Source of the DNA: Streptomyces venezuelae
GTDB lineage: Bacteria > Actinomycetota > Actinomycetes > Streptomycetales > Streptomycetaceae
Length of the DNA stretch: 64,000 nt
NCBI RefSeq assembly: GCF_008642355.1
Contig: NZ_CP029193.1
Location: forward strand, 6,472,001 to 6,536,000
Reading direction: 5' to 3'
Shown here: in pieces, positions 43,260 to 50,514 of the stretch
Position numbering within the stretch: the first letter of the stretch is position 1
Layout: each line of letters opens with the position of its first letter
Made by a program: the position numbers and the translations under genes
Notes under the pieces: generated by a model
What the model was told of the DNA's origin: nothing
The model's input: only the letters and a program-made list of their open reading frames with translations
Database searches by the model: none

Positions 43260-43952
43260 TCACAGCCAGCCGTCCAACGACCTCATGAACCCCTCGAAGT
43301 CGTCCCGGTGAATCGTGTGCCCCGCTCCCCGCACCGTGCGCACCTCGAAGCCGCGCCGCGCCAGCTCCTCCTTGAGCGCGTCGGAGACGACGGTGCTCGG
43401 GTCCGCGACCTGCACGAGCGACGGTACGACGGGTGCGGACGGGGTGTGGTCGACCGCGCCCGCGCCGGAGATCGAGAGCGCGGTGTCCGGGTCCCAGACC
43501 GCCAGCGTCGCCATCTCCACGTCCACGTCGGCCGGCTCCCAGCGCGGGTTGAACTTCGCCAGGACGTCGCGCGGGATGTGCCGGAACTCCACGAACAGCG
43601 CGGGGTCGACCGCGCCCTCGCCGCCCAGCGCCCACGCCGGGTCGGAGTAGACGGCCCGCGCGGGCGCCAGTCGCTCGGCGGCGAGGGACAGGGCGAGACC
43701 GCCGAGCGAGTGCCCGATCGCCAGCTCCGCGCCCGTCGGCAACGTGTCGACCAGGTCGTCCGCGAAGATCTCCGCCCCGTACGCACCGCGTCCGCTCGCG
43801 CCGTGACCGCGCAGATCGACGCCGATCACGCGGTACCCCTTGTCGGCGAGAGCGGGTCCCACGCGCCGCCAGGTCCGGTGGTCCGACATGATCCCGTGGA
43901 CCAGGACGGCGACACGGTCGCCGGTTCCCCACTCGTGGGTGTGCAGCTTCAT
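43260..43952 (-). CDS. Alpha/beta-hydrolase
   Basis: Cytoplasmic hydrolase of 230 residues: HGIMSDHRTW oxyanion loop, nucleophile elbow IGHSLGGLALSLA (Ser), and the C-terminal GAGHTIHRDDF with the catalytic His. An acidic residue should lie near VADPSTVV. The fold fits esterases and haloalkane-dehalogenase-like enzymes; substrate unknown. ATG at 43952 has AAAGG upstream; an upstream GTG would extend the protein by 44 residues that lack domain features. A palindrome at 44000-44016 suggests local repression. Confidence 0.75.
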   Translation of the reverse strand: MKLHTHEWGTGDRVAVLVHGIMSDHRTWRRVGPALADKGYRVIGVDLRGHGASGRGAYGAEIFADDLVDTLPTGAELAIGHSLGGLALSLAAERLAPARAVYSDPAWALGGEGAVDPALFVEFRHIPRDVLAKFNPRWEPADVDVEMATLAVWDPDTALSISGAGAVDHTPSAPVVPSLVQVADPSTVVSDALKEELARRGFEVRTVRGAGHTIHRDDFEGFMRSLDGWL

Positions 43953-43999
43953 GGTGGCGGTGCCTTTCTCGTACGCGGCCCGGCGGCGTCGTCGGATCT

Positions 44000-44016
44000 C
44001 GTACAGATCTTGTACG
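44000..44016. promoter_or_regulatory. Operator-like palindrome between divergent genes
   Basis: CGTACAGATCTTGTACG is a perfect 6-bp-arm palindrome (CGTACA / TGTACG) about 48 nt upstream of the minus-strand hydrolase and 142 nt upstream of the plus-strand gene at 44159. A dimeric repressor could bind; the regulator is unknown. Confidence 0.4.
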
Positions 44017-44158
44017 TGGCTCGGGTCCGCCCCCGCGTCCGGGCCCCTGGTGTGACGCACGCAACGGGGCCTGTCCTCGCACAATCCAGAAGCGCGGCAC
44101 GATTCCGGGCAGTCTCGGAACGGCGAACGGCCCCGAAGGTGTGACGAAAGGAACCCCT

Positions 44159-44677
44159 ATGCGTCCGGTACTCCGCGACGATGTACGGCAGTTGGCGAAG
44201 AGATGGGTGGACCGGGACCGCGCCGACGCGTTACGCGCCGGCGAAAAGCCGCCGCCCCCGCTCGACGGCGTACCCGACGACCAGCGCGCGCCGCTCTTCC
44301 ACGAGGCGCACTATTGGCACACGCTCGCCTCCGGCCTCTTCTTGGAGCAGTCCGTCCCGCCCCGCCCCTCCGCGGCGAACATCCGCGCCATGCGCGACCA
44401 CCTGGCGGAGTGCTGCGCGCTGCTGCGCTCGATGATGGAGCGGCGCGGCGACCTGCTGCCCGACGGCGCGCGCGAGCAGCTGGCCACCATCGAGCTGCGC
44501 GTGGCCATGGCGCTCGACCTCGTCGAGAACGCCGGCGCGGCATGGGCCCGCGAGACCGACGCGGCGTGGCACGAACTGATGCTGCTGGCCCGCCTTCTCG
44601 CGTACGACCCCTCGCGCACGCGCGACGACTGGGTCCCGGAGGGGTGGAACAACTTCGCCGGGCTGTATCTGGTGTGA
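44159..44677 (+). CDS. Hypothetical protein with TTA codon
   Basis: Soluble, mainly helical protein of 172 residues without signal peptide. Recognisable pieces are PLFHEAHYWHTLASGLFLEQ near residue 46, a long helix around MRDHLAECCALLRSMMERRGDL, and the end WVPEGWNNFAGLYLV. I do not recognise a family. ATG at 44159 has AAAGGA at 44147-44152. Codon 25 is TTA (44231-44233), so expression should depend on the BldA tRNA, typical of developmentally timed genes. It diverges from the hydrolase. Confidence 0.6.
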   Translation: MRPVLRDDVRQLAKRWVDRDRADALRAGEKPPPPLDGVPDDQRAPLFHEAHYWHTLASGLFLEQSVPPRPSAANIRAMRDHLAECCALLRSMMERRGDLLPDGAREQLATIELRVAMALDLVENAGAAWARETDAAWHELMLLARLLAYDPSRTRDDWVPEGWNNFAGLYLV

Positions 44678-44924
44678 GTGCGTCCGATGTCAGATGTACG
44701 CGGGACAGGCGGCCGACTGGTCCGGGCGGCCCGCGGTGTGGCAGATTCTTTCCCGTGACTCTCGGCATGGTCCTTGGCTGACTCCCGCTCGCGCGCCGCG
44801 ACGCGGGGGTTTCGCATGCCCTCGTAAGGCCTGGAGGCAGAGGTCTCTCCCCTCTGTCCCTTCTCCCTCCCCGCGTCGTCGCGCTCTTCGTGCCTCAGCG
44901 CCCCGCGAACACGAGGAGTCCTTG
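44678..44924 (+). other. Leader region of the methyltransferase gene
   Basis: 247 nt without a convincing gene. The frame of the methyltransferase is open across most of it, but the codons give an unlikely Arg/Pro-rich sequence. 44840-44900 is pyrimidine-rich (CTCT/CCCT runs). I see no strong hairpin and no obvious promoter. Confidence 0.3.
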
Positions 44925-46094
44925 ATGCCCCGCATCGAGTGGACCGAGAACGACCACATCAGCCACGAAAGCCACAACCAAGCATTCCAACAAGCCCGTT
45001 GGCACTCCGAGAGCGGTGCTCCGGTGCCACGCCGCGTCGTCGTCGCCGACGACCGGACCAGGGCGGCCGACGCGCACCGCCTCGCATGCGAGGGCACCGC
45101 GCTGCTGTGGCGCGGTGACTTCCACGGCGCCCGGCAGCTCCTCGGCGCGCTCGGCCGTCGCGTCGACAGGAAGGCGCCCGCGCCGGGCGCCACCCCCGCC
45201 GACGCCTTCCACCTGCACCGCCGCGCCCGCGGCCACCGGGCGCGCGTGCTCGGCATGCTGCTGGTGCACCTGGACGGCGAGCACCGGCTGAACCTGCGCC
45301 GGGCACCCGACGTCCGTGCGGCCTGCCGGGAGGCCTACGGTCCACCCGACGGGCCGCTGGTGGTCTCCCTGCGCGAACTCCTCGGTGTGATCGGCGCCCA
45401 CGAATGGCGGGCGAAGGGCGTGGACGTGCCCGCACTCGGCGCCCGCATCCACCCGCACTACGGCGTGTTCTCGCCGGTCAGGGGCGAGTACGTCGACCTG
45501 GTCGCGCGGGCGCCGCTCCCCGGTTCCGGCGCGGGGCCACGGCCACGTACCGCGTTCGACATCGGGACCGGAACCGGCGTGCTCGCGGCCGTCCTCGCCC
45601 GCCGGGGCATGGGCCGGGTGATCGCCACCGACACCAACCCGCGCGCCGTCGCCTGCGCGCGGGACAACGTCGAACGGCTCGGTCTCGCCGGGCGCGTGGA
45701 CGTTCTGCGCACCGGGCTCTTCCCGCCCGGCCGCGCCGCGCTCGTCGTGTGCAACCCGCCGTGGCTGCCCGCGCGGCCGACCTCCGCGGTCGAACAGGGT
45801 GTGTACGACCCGGGCGGTGCCATGCTGCACGGCTATCTGGCCGGACTGGCCGCGCACCTGGAACCCGCGGGGGAGGGCTGGCTCGTCCTCTCCGACCTCG
45901 CCGAGCATCTGCAACTCCGGACGCGGGAACAGCTGTTGGAGTCGATCAGGGCGGCAGGGCTGCGCGTCGTGGACCGGCTCGATGTCGCGCCGCGCCATTC
46001 CCGCGCCACCGACCCCGACGACCCGCTGCACGCGGCGCGCGCGGCCGAGGTGACGTCGCTGTGGAGGCTGGGCAACGCGCAGGAAGCGTTTTGA
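44925..46094 (+). CDS. Class I SAM-dependent methyltransferase
   Basis: 389-residue protein. The SAM motif AFDIGTGTGVLAAVLARRG near residue 209 and the later VVCNPPWLPA (NPPW) identify a class I methyltransferase of the HemK/N6-adenine type, which act on amide or base nitrogens. The N-terminal half (about 1-190) is a helical substrate domain. ATG at 44925 has GAGGAG at 44913-44918. The target, whether protein glutamine, RNA or metabolite, is unknown. It ends 2 nt before the promoter of the MFS gene. Confidence 0.7.
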   Translation: MPRIEWTENDHISHESHNQAFQQARWHSESGAPVPRRVVVADDRTRAADAHRLACEGTALLWRGDFHGARQLLGALGRRVDRKAPAPGATPADAFHLHRRARGHRARVLGMLLVHLDGEHRLNLRRAPDVRAACREAYGPPDGPLVVSLRELLGVIGAHEWRAKGVDVPALGARIHPHYGVFSPVRGEYVDLVARAPLPGSGAGPRPRTAFDIGTGTGVLAAVLARRGMGRVIATDTNPRAVACARDNVERLGLAGRVDVLRTGLFPPGRAALVVCNPPWLPARPTSAVEQGVYDPGGAMLHGYLAGLAAHLEPAGEGWLVLSDLAEHLQLRTREQLLESIRAAGLRVVDRLDVAPRHSRATDPDDPLHAARAAEVTSLWRLGNAQEAF

Positions 46095-46153
46095 AGTGAG
46101 CGATTCAGAATGTGCTAGCGTCCAGCCTCGTCAGTTCTGAAGCAGTCGCTTCA
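46091..46153 (+). promoter_or_regulatory. MFS promoter flanked by two operator-like palindromes
   Basis: Two related sites, TGAAGTGAGCGATTCA (46092-46107) and TGAAGCAGTCGCTTCA (46138-46153), share TGAA...TTCA arms and flank a possible promoter (-35 TTGAAG 46091-46096, -10 TAGCGT 46116-46121). They suggest binding of a MarR- or TetR-type repressor on both sides. Binding is inferred. Confidence 0.5.
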
Positions 46154-46195
46154 ATACGTGTGCAGAGCACAAGAGCACAAGAAGGGGGCCGCTCC

Positions 46196-47413
46196 ATGCC
46201 GCTCGCGGTGTACGTGGTCGGGCTGGGCATCTTCACCCAAGGAACCTCGGAGTTCATGCTGTCCGGCCTCCTGCCGGGCATGGCCGACGACCTGGGGGTG
46301 TCCATCCCCGCCGCCGGACTGCTCATCTCGGCGTTCGCGGTCGGCATGGTCGTCGGCGCCCCGCTGCTCGCCGTCGCCACCCTCCGGTGGCCGCGGCGCA
46401 CGGCGCTCGTCTCACTGCAGTCGGCCTTCGTCGCGGCGCACGTCGTCGGTGCCCTCGCGCCCGGCTACGCCGTCCTCTTCGTGACCCGCGTGGTCGGCGC
46501 CCTCGCGTACGCCGGGTACTGGGGCGTCGCCGTGGCCACCGCCGTGGCGCTCGTCCCCGCCGACGCCAAGGCGCGGGCGGTCGCCGTGGTCGCGGGCGGG
46601 CTGACGCTCGCCACGATCGTCGGCGTCCCCGCGGGCACGCTGCTCGGCCAGGTCTCCGACTGGCGCGCCGCGTTCTGGGCGGTCGCGGCGGCCACCGCGG
46701 TCAGCGCCGTCTGCACCCTGCTCGCCGTCCCGGGCGGCCGGGACGAGAGCGAGCGGCCCTCCGTCGGGGCCGAACTGCGCGCCATGGCACGGCCGCAGCT
46801 CTGGCTCTCGTACGCCGTGACCGCCTTCGCCTTCGGCGCGGTCATCGTCACCTTCAGCTATCTCGCCGCCCTGCTCACCGAGGTGACCGGGGTACCCGAA
46901 GGGTGGGTACCCGCCGTCCTCGCGCTGTTCGGCGTCGGCGGGATGGCGGGCATCGTCATCGGCGGGCGCACCGGCCAGATGCGCCCCCTCGGCACGCTCG
47001 GCGCGGGGCTCGGCGCCCTCGCCGTCTTCTCCGCGCTGCTCGCGCTGACGGCGCACGTCACGGCCGTGGTGATCACCCTGGTCTTCCTGCTCGGTCTCGC
47101 CGGCTACGTCACCAACCCGGCCCTGCAGTCACGGGTGTTCGCCCTCGCGCCGGGCGCTCCCACGCTGGTCGGCGCGACCAACACGGCCGCGTTCAACGTC
47201 GGCAACACGGTCGCCCCGCTCCTCGGCGGCCTGGCCATCGACGCCGGCCACGGCTACGCCTCGGTGGCCTGGGTCGGCGCCGCGCTGGCCGCCGCGGGCG
47301 CGGCGGGCGTGCTGTGGGCGGCGGCTCTGCGGCGGGGGGAACGGAAGCGGCCGCCGGGGCGCGCGCCGCGTACGGCCGGGGCGGCTCGCGGGACCGCGCG
47401 GGCGGAGGTGTGA
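46196..47413 (+). CDS. MFS efflux transporter (DHA1, Cmx/CmlR-like)
   Basis: Twelve-helix major facilitator protein, 405 residues. The first helix reads VYVVGLGIFTQGTSEFMLSGLLPGMADDLGVSIPAAGLL, typical of DHA1 drug and chloramphenicol exporters. No large soluble insertions; the C-tail is short, Arg/Ala-rich and disordered. ATG at 46196 follows GAAGGGGG. The upstream paired palindromes and a downstream TetR gene suggest drug-inducible efflux. Its stop overlaps an alternative start for the next RidA gene. The substrate is unknown; linkage to the peptide locus 1.2 kb downstream is possible but unproven. Confidence 0.75.
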   Translation: MPLAVYVVGLGIFTQGTSEFMLSGLLPGMADDLGVSIPAAGLLISAFAVGMVVGAPLLAVATLRWPRRTALVSLQSAFVAAHVVGALAPGYAVLFVTRVVGALAYAGYWGVAVATAVALVPADAKARAVAVVAGGLTLATIVGVPAGTLLGQVSDWRAAFWAVAAATAVSAVCTLLAVPGGRDESERPSVGAELRAMARPQLWLSYAVTAFAFGAVIVTFSYLAALLTEVTGVPEGWVPAVLALFGVGGMAGIVIGGRTGQMRPLGTLGAGLGALAVFSALLALTAHVTAVVITLVFLLGLAGYVTNPALQSRVFALAPGAPTLVGATNTAAFNVGNTVAPLLGGLAIDAGHGYASVAWVGAALAAAGAAGVLWAAALRRGERKRPPGRAPRTAGAARGTARAEV

Positions 47414-47421
47414 GCGCCGGC

Positions 47422-47829
47422 ATGCGGGATCCTCGTACGACGCGTGTCCGCGTCACCGCCGACCCCGACTGGTACGAGTCGGCGGACATCTCGCTCGGCA
47501 TCCGCTTCGGCGACCTGGTCTTCACCTCCGGACAGGCCCCGGTGGACGAGCACGGACGCACGGTGGGTGCCGGCGACTTCGACGCGCAGGCGCGCCGGGC
47601 GCTGGCCAACCTGTCGACCGTCCTCACCCACGCGGGCTCCGGCCTGGACCGGCTGGTCAAGCTGACGGTCTTCGTCACGGACATCGCGCACCAGACCGCC
47701 TTCGCGCCGCTCCGTACCGAGTTCTACGGCGACCCTCGCCCCGCGGAGAGCTTCGTCCAGGTCGCCGCCCTCGCTGATCCGGAGTGGCTGATCGAGATCG
47801 AGGCGGTCGGGTCGGTCGAGGAGCGGTGA
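47422..47829 (+). CDS. RidA family protein
   Basis: RidA/YjgF/UK114-type protein of 135 residues, predicted to deaminate reactive enamine/imine intermediates. Signature segments: GDLVFTSGQAPVDEHGRTVG, FDAQARRALANLSTVLTHAGSGLDRLVKLTVFVTD and the C-terminal AALADPEWLIEIEAVGSV. Whether the catalytic Arg is present must be checked; the usual R-P-A-R/S-x-V motif here reads PRPAESFVQVAAL, with E rather than R. ATG at 47422 or the overlapping GTG at 47410 are both possible, and translation is likely coupled to the MFS gene. Confidence 0.7.
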   Translation: MRDPRTTRVRVTADPDWYESADISLGIRFGDLVFTSGQAPVDEHGRTVGAGDFDAQARRALANLSTVLTHAGSGLDRLVKLTVFVTDIAHQTAFAPLRTEFYGDPRPAESFVQVAALADPEWLIEIEAVGSVEER

Positions 47830-47850
47830 TGTGCGGAGACGGTGAGTGAC

Positions 47851-47877
47851 ACGTTTTGTATATGCGTTCCAAAACGT
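47851..47877 (+). promoter_or_regulatory. TetR operator candidate
   Basis: Perfect 8-bp arms ACGTTTTG (47851-47858) and CAAAACGT (47870-47877) around an 11-nt spacer containing TATATG, a possible -10 box (47859-47864). It lies 14 nt before the TetR start, as expected for an autoregulated repressor. Confidence 0.6.
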
Positions 47878-47890
47878 TTACCGTGGGTCC

Positions 47891-48487
47891 ATGGCCAGAC
47901 CCCGGGAGTTCGATGAGGACCGCGTCGTCACCGCGGCCATGGAGACGTTCTGGCGGCACGGGTACGAAGCCACCTCCACGCGCGACCTGTGCGACAGCAC
48001 GGGCCTCGGACCCTCCAGCCTCTACAACACCTTCGGCGGCAAGCGGCAGCTCTACCTCCGCGCTCTGCGGCGCTACCACGACACCGCCACCGAGGAGCAG
48101 GTCGCGATCCTGCGCGGCGACGGGTCCGCCAAGGAGCGGCTCCGCGCCATGATGACGCACGCCGTCGACGCCGACCTCGATGACGCGGACGCGAAGGACG
48201 CGGCGGGTACGCGCGGCTGCTTCGCGATCAACGCCGCCGTCGAGGCCGCCGGGTACGACCCCGAGGTCAGGGAAGCGGTGCGGCGCAGCTTCGACCGGGT
48301 CGAGGACGAACTGTGCGCGGTCGTCGAGGCGGGACGCACCGCGGGGGAGATCCGCGCGACCGGTGACGCCAGGGTCGTGGCCCGCCGGGTCCAGAGCACG
48401 TACTACGGGCTGCGGGTCCTCAGCCGCGTACAGGACGACCGCGAGGTCCTCCTCGCCACGGTGGACGGGGCGCTCGCCGACCTGTGA
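47891..48487 (+). CDS. TetR/AcrR-family transcriptional regulator
   Basis: 198-residue repressor. The N-terminal helix-turn-helix (about 6-55, REFDEDRVVTAAMETFWRHGYEATSTRDLCDSTGLGPSSLYNTFGGKRQLY) is followed by an all-helical ligand domain. It resembles the subgroup with a GCF(A)INAAVEAAGYDP segment, a TetR_C_16-type pocket with a Cys. ATG at 47891 is close to a palindromic operator, and no ribosome-binding site is present. It lies between the MFS-RidA pair and the peptide-P450 pair and could regulate either. Its ligand is unknown. Confidence 0.8.
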   Translation: MARPREFDEDRVVTAAMETFWRHGYEATSTRDLCDSTGLGPSSLYNTFGGKRQLYLRALRRYHDTATEEQVAILRGDGSAKERLRAMMTHAVDADLDDADAKDAAGTRGCFAINAAVEAAGYDPEVREAVRRSFDRVEDELCAVVEAGRTAGEIRATGDARVVARRVQSTYYGLRVLSRVQDDREVLLATVDGALADL

Positions 48488-48583
48488 GGTCGTGCGCGTG
48501 CATGCGGACCGCTGATGCTCCGCTCACGCGGGTCGCGCAGCCGTTTATCGGACGTTGATCGGGCCGGTCGATGCTCCTCGCAG

Positions 48584-48602
48584 GTCCATGTCCCGCATGG
48601 AC
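48584..48602 (+). promoter_or_regulatory. Hairpin upstream of RiPP precursor
   Basis: GTCCATG-TCCCG-CATGGAC, a perfect 7-bp stem with a 5-nt loop, 16 nt before the GGAGG of the precursor gene. It probably lies in the 5' untranslated region. It may stabilise the mRNA; role inferred. Confidence 0.4.
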
Positions 48603-48630
48603 GCCGACGGAAACGACCGGAGGTATGCAC

Positions 48631-48711
48631 ATGAAGGTTGTCCGCTCCCTCAAGAAGAAGATCACCGGCGAGAAGAGCCTGAAGGCGTACGCCTGGTACC
48701 ACTGGTACTAG
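48631..48711 (+). CDS. Atropopeptide-type (tryptorubin-like) RiPP precursor peptide
   Basis: 26-residue peptide, too short for usual gene callers, with GGAGG at 48619-48623 and a 7-nt spacing to ATG. The basic leader begins MKVVRSLKKKITG and the C-terminus is AWYHWY with no further residues. In tryptorubin A the core, from memory, is Ala-Trp-Tyr-Ile-Trp-Tyr, crosslinked by a single P450. Here five of six core residues are identical and position 4 is His. The P450 gene starts 128 nt downstream. The expected product is a rigid aromatic bicyclic or polycyclic hexapeptide. That this gene is translated and modified is inferred from the architecture. Confidence 0.85.
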   Translation: MKVVRSLKKKITGEKSLKAYAWYHWY

Positions 48712-48839
48712 GCCGGCCCAGTCGGTGCCGGGCGGGCTGCCTGTCGCCGACCGCAGGGACGTAATGCGCCGTTGAGGCCCGGGCCCGGCGTGCCGCGAAC
48801 CGGCCGCCGGGCTCGGCCCGCCCGCCCTGGGAGACCCCG

Positions 48840-49892
48840 ATGTCCATTTCCGGCACCGACCGGCTCGCGCGGACCACCGTCTTCACGCCGCGACTCCACG
48901 CCCTGCTGCGCGACCACCGCGGGCAGGACGTGTTCCGCCTGGACGACGACACCGTCGGCGTCGCCGGGCCCGTCCTCACCGACCGGATCCTCGCCGCACG
49001 CCCCGCCACCGAACGCGAACGCCCCACGTTCAAGCCGCTGCACGGCCGCTCCATCCCGCGCACCGAGGCCGCCACCGTCATGCAGGCCATCGGCCGTGAC
49101 GTACGGGCCGCGCTGAAGAAGCCCCTGCCCGGTCGGCTCGACCTCTCCGGCACGTGGCCGCACGTCGGCCACGTGTATCTGCGCGACCTGATCCTCGGCG
49201 CCGACCCGTACCGGCTGCGCATCCTCATGGACCGCACGCTGGAGCTGACGCCCAAGCTGACGTGGACGGTCATCGCGACCGGCGCCGCCCTGCCCGGCAG
49301 GATCCGCCCCGGCGCGCCCGTCACCAGCATCGCGGGCCTCACCGCGAACGCCACGACGTACGGCGACCGCCGCTACGCCATGGGCCTGTACCGGCGCGCC
49401 GCCGCGCCCGTCTGCTTCACCGTCTCCACGCTCGTCGCCAACGCGTACTGGCTCGGGGCACCCTTCGACGACGAGACACCCAACGAGCACATCCTGTACG
49501 AGTCCATGCGGTTGCTCCCGCCGTCCTGGAACATCCTGCGCAACGCGTCCCCCGAGTACACCGCCCTCGACGCGCGCATCGGCACCGGCGACGACGTCCT
49601 GCTCCTGCCCCTGCTCAGCCACCGCGACCCGGAACTCTGGGACGACCCCGACGTGTTCCGCCCCGCCCGCTGGGCCACCCTGGACCCCGACGACCACCCC
49701 GGCTACCTCCCCTTCGGCCACGTCTCCGAACGCTGCTGGGGCCGCCACATGGTGATGCCCCTGGCCGGCATGCTCCTCGACATCCTGCGCGCCGAGGGAA
49801 CGACGGTGGACCCACGCCAGACCACGGCGAAGGTGCCGCTCGCCGGGTTGCTCGGCGTCGACACGGTGCGCCTCGTGAGGGGCGGCTCGTAG
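48840..49892 (+). CDS. Cytochrome P450, RiPP crosslinking (tryptorubin TrpB-like)
   Basis: Short P450 of 350 residues. The K-helix ExxR lies in YESMRLLPPSWNILR, and the heme-thiolate loop reads LPFGHVSERCWGRHMV (FGxxxxxCxG). The I-helix (RAAAPVCFTVSTLVANAYWLG) lacks the usual acid-alcohol pair for oxygen activation, as in several peptide-crosslinking P450s. ATG at 48840 follows GGGAG. Its position immediately after the AWYHWY precursor makes it the likely catalyst of C-C and C-N crosslinks between Trp and Tyr side chains and backbone. The operon closes with a strong hairpin. Confidence 0.85.
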   Translation: MSISGTDRLARTTVFTPRLHALLRDHRGQDVFRLDDDTVGVAGPVLTDRILAARPATERERPTFKPLHGRSIPRTEAATVMQAIGRDVRAALKKPLPGRLDLSGTWPHVGHVYLRDLILGADPYRLRILMDRTLELTPKLTWTVIATGAALPGRIRPGAPVTSIAGLTANATTYGDRRYAMGLYRRAAAPVCFTVSTLVANAYWLGAPFDDETPNEHILYESMRLLPPSWNILRNASPEYTALDARIGTGDDVLLLPLLSHRDPELWDDPDVFRPARWATLDPDDHPGYLPFGHVSERCWGRHMVMPLAGMLLDILRAEGTTVDPRQTTAKVPLAGLLGVDTVRLVRGGS

Positions 49893-49916
49893 GCGAGGTG
49901 TGAGCAACAACCCACC

Positions 49917-49947
49917 GTCGGGCGTCAGTTGTCCACTGGCGCCCGAC
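49917..49947 (+). terminator. Terminator of the peptide-P450 operon
   Basis: 12-bp arms GTCGGGCGTCAG / CTGGCGCCCGAC (one G-U pair) with a 7-nt loop, 24 nt after the P450 stop. It isolates the two-gene RiPP unit from the downstream gene. Confidence 0.75.
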
Positions 49948-50192
49948 CGGCATGACAGGGCATGGTGGGAGTTCGCACGCAGGGAGTGATGAGCATGGCT
50001 GCGAACTACCGGCGCATGAGCGCCCGTTCCCACGGGAAGTGACCCCGGTCGCCGGGGCCGGCCCCGGACGCAGCCCTGTCTCCGACCCGTGTCGGACGCA
50101 TCTCCTCCGTCGGCCTCTCGGCACCCCGGATCCCTGATCGGATGATCGGATCCGTCCTTCACCCGCTCCGGCCTGCCGACGGAGGAACCGCC
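49948..50192 (+). other. Intergenic region with short open frame
   Basis: 245 nt between the RiPP terminator and a small membrane gene. It contains a 15-codon frame ATG 49995-TGA 50042 (start MAANYRRMSARSHGK) with AGGGAG 8 nt upstream, an overlapping ATG at 49989, GC-rich hairpin sequence near 50043-50070, and the pair CGGATCC/GGATCCG at 50127-50133 and 50148-50154. The peptide could be a leader peptide but nothing proves translation. Confidence 0.3.
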
Positions 50193-50372
50193 ATGACCAC
50201 CATCCTCATCGAACTCGCCGCGGGGACCCCTGAGTTCCTGCTCGCCGCTGTCGTCGTGATCGCCGTGACCTTCCTGGCCGCCCTCGCCATCGCGGTCCGG
50301 GGCACGGCCCCGGAGGAACGCGCTGCCGTCCTGCGCGCCTTCGCCCAGATCCTGCCGGTACGACGGAGATAG
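50193..50372 (+). CDS. Small single-helix membrane protein
   Basis: 59-residue hydrophobic protein with one clear membrane helix (FLLAAVVVIAVTFLAALAIAV) and a short charged tail RGTAPEERAAVLRAFAQIL ending in VRRR. ATG at 50193 has GGAGGA at 50181-50186. Its stop codon lies in a tandem repeat. No family recognised; the size and layout match many small Streptomyces membrane proteins. Confidence is moderate because of its length. Confidence 0.5.
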   Translation: MTTILIELAAGTPEFLLAAVVVIAVTFLAALAIAVRGTAPEERAAVLRAFAQILPVRRR

Positions 50373-50399
50373 GAGATAGGAGATAGGGGATAGGGGCGG
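50365..50399 (+). repeat. Heptamer tandem repeat at a stop codon
   Basis: GGAGATA occurs at 50365-50371, 50372-50378 and 50379-50385, then GGGGATA at 50386-50392 and GGGGCGG at 50393-50399. The first unit contains the TAG stop of the small membrane gene. Such microsatellites are unusual in high-GC genomes and could vary in copy number. Confidence 0.8.
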
Positions 50400-50514
50400 G
50401 TGAACGGGCGTGTCCGAGAAGCGCGGACCGCGTTCACGTGATGTATCCCCAGGCGTAATCGCAGCTGCTTGGATGTGCGGGCCCGCAGCAATCCCCCCGC
50501 CCCGAGGAGTTTCC

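Noticed and set aside
44694..44924. Upstream extension of the methyltransferase frame
   Set aside because: Arg/Pro-rich sequence; GAGGAG at 44913 fits the ATG at 44925.
46196..47829. MFS exporter and RidA as part of the RiPP cluster
   Set aside because: A TetR gene with its own operator lies between, and the precursor and P450 have their own terminator; known two-gene loci of this type need no exporter. Kept as unlinked.
48555..48764. Frame overlapping the RiPP precursor in another phase
   Set aside because: The precursor frame has the ribosome-binding site and the AWYHWY core; this frame shows no features.
49952..50137. 61-codon open frame after the P450 gene
   Set aside because: No ribosome-binding site, overlaps the GC-rich hairpin, and the sequence is low-information.
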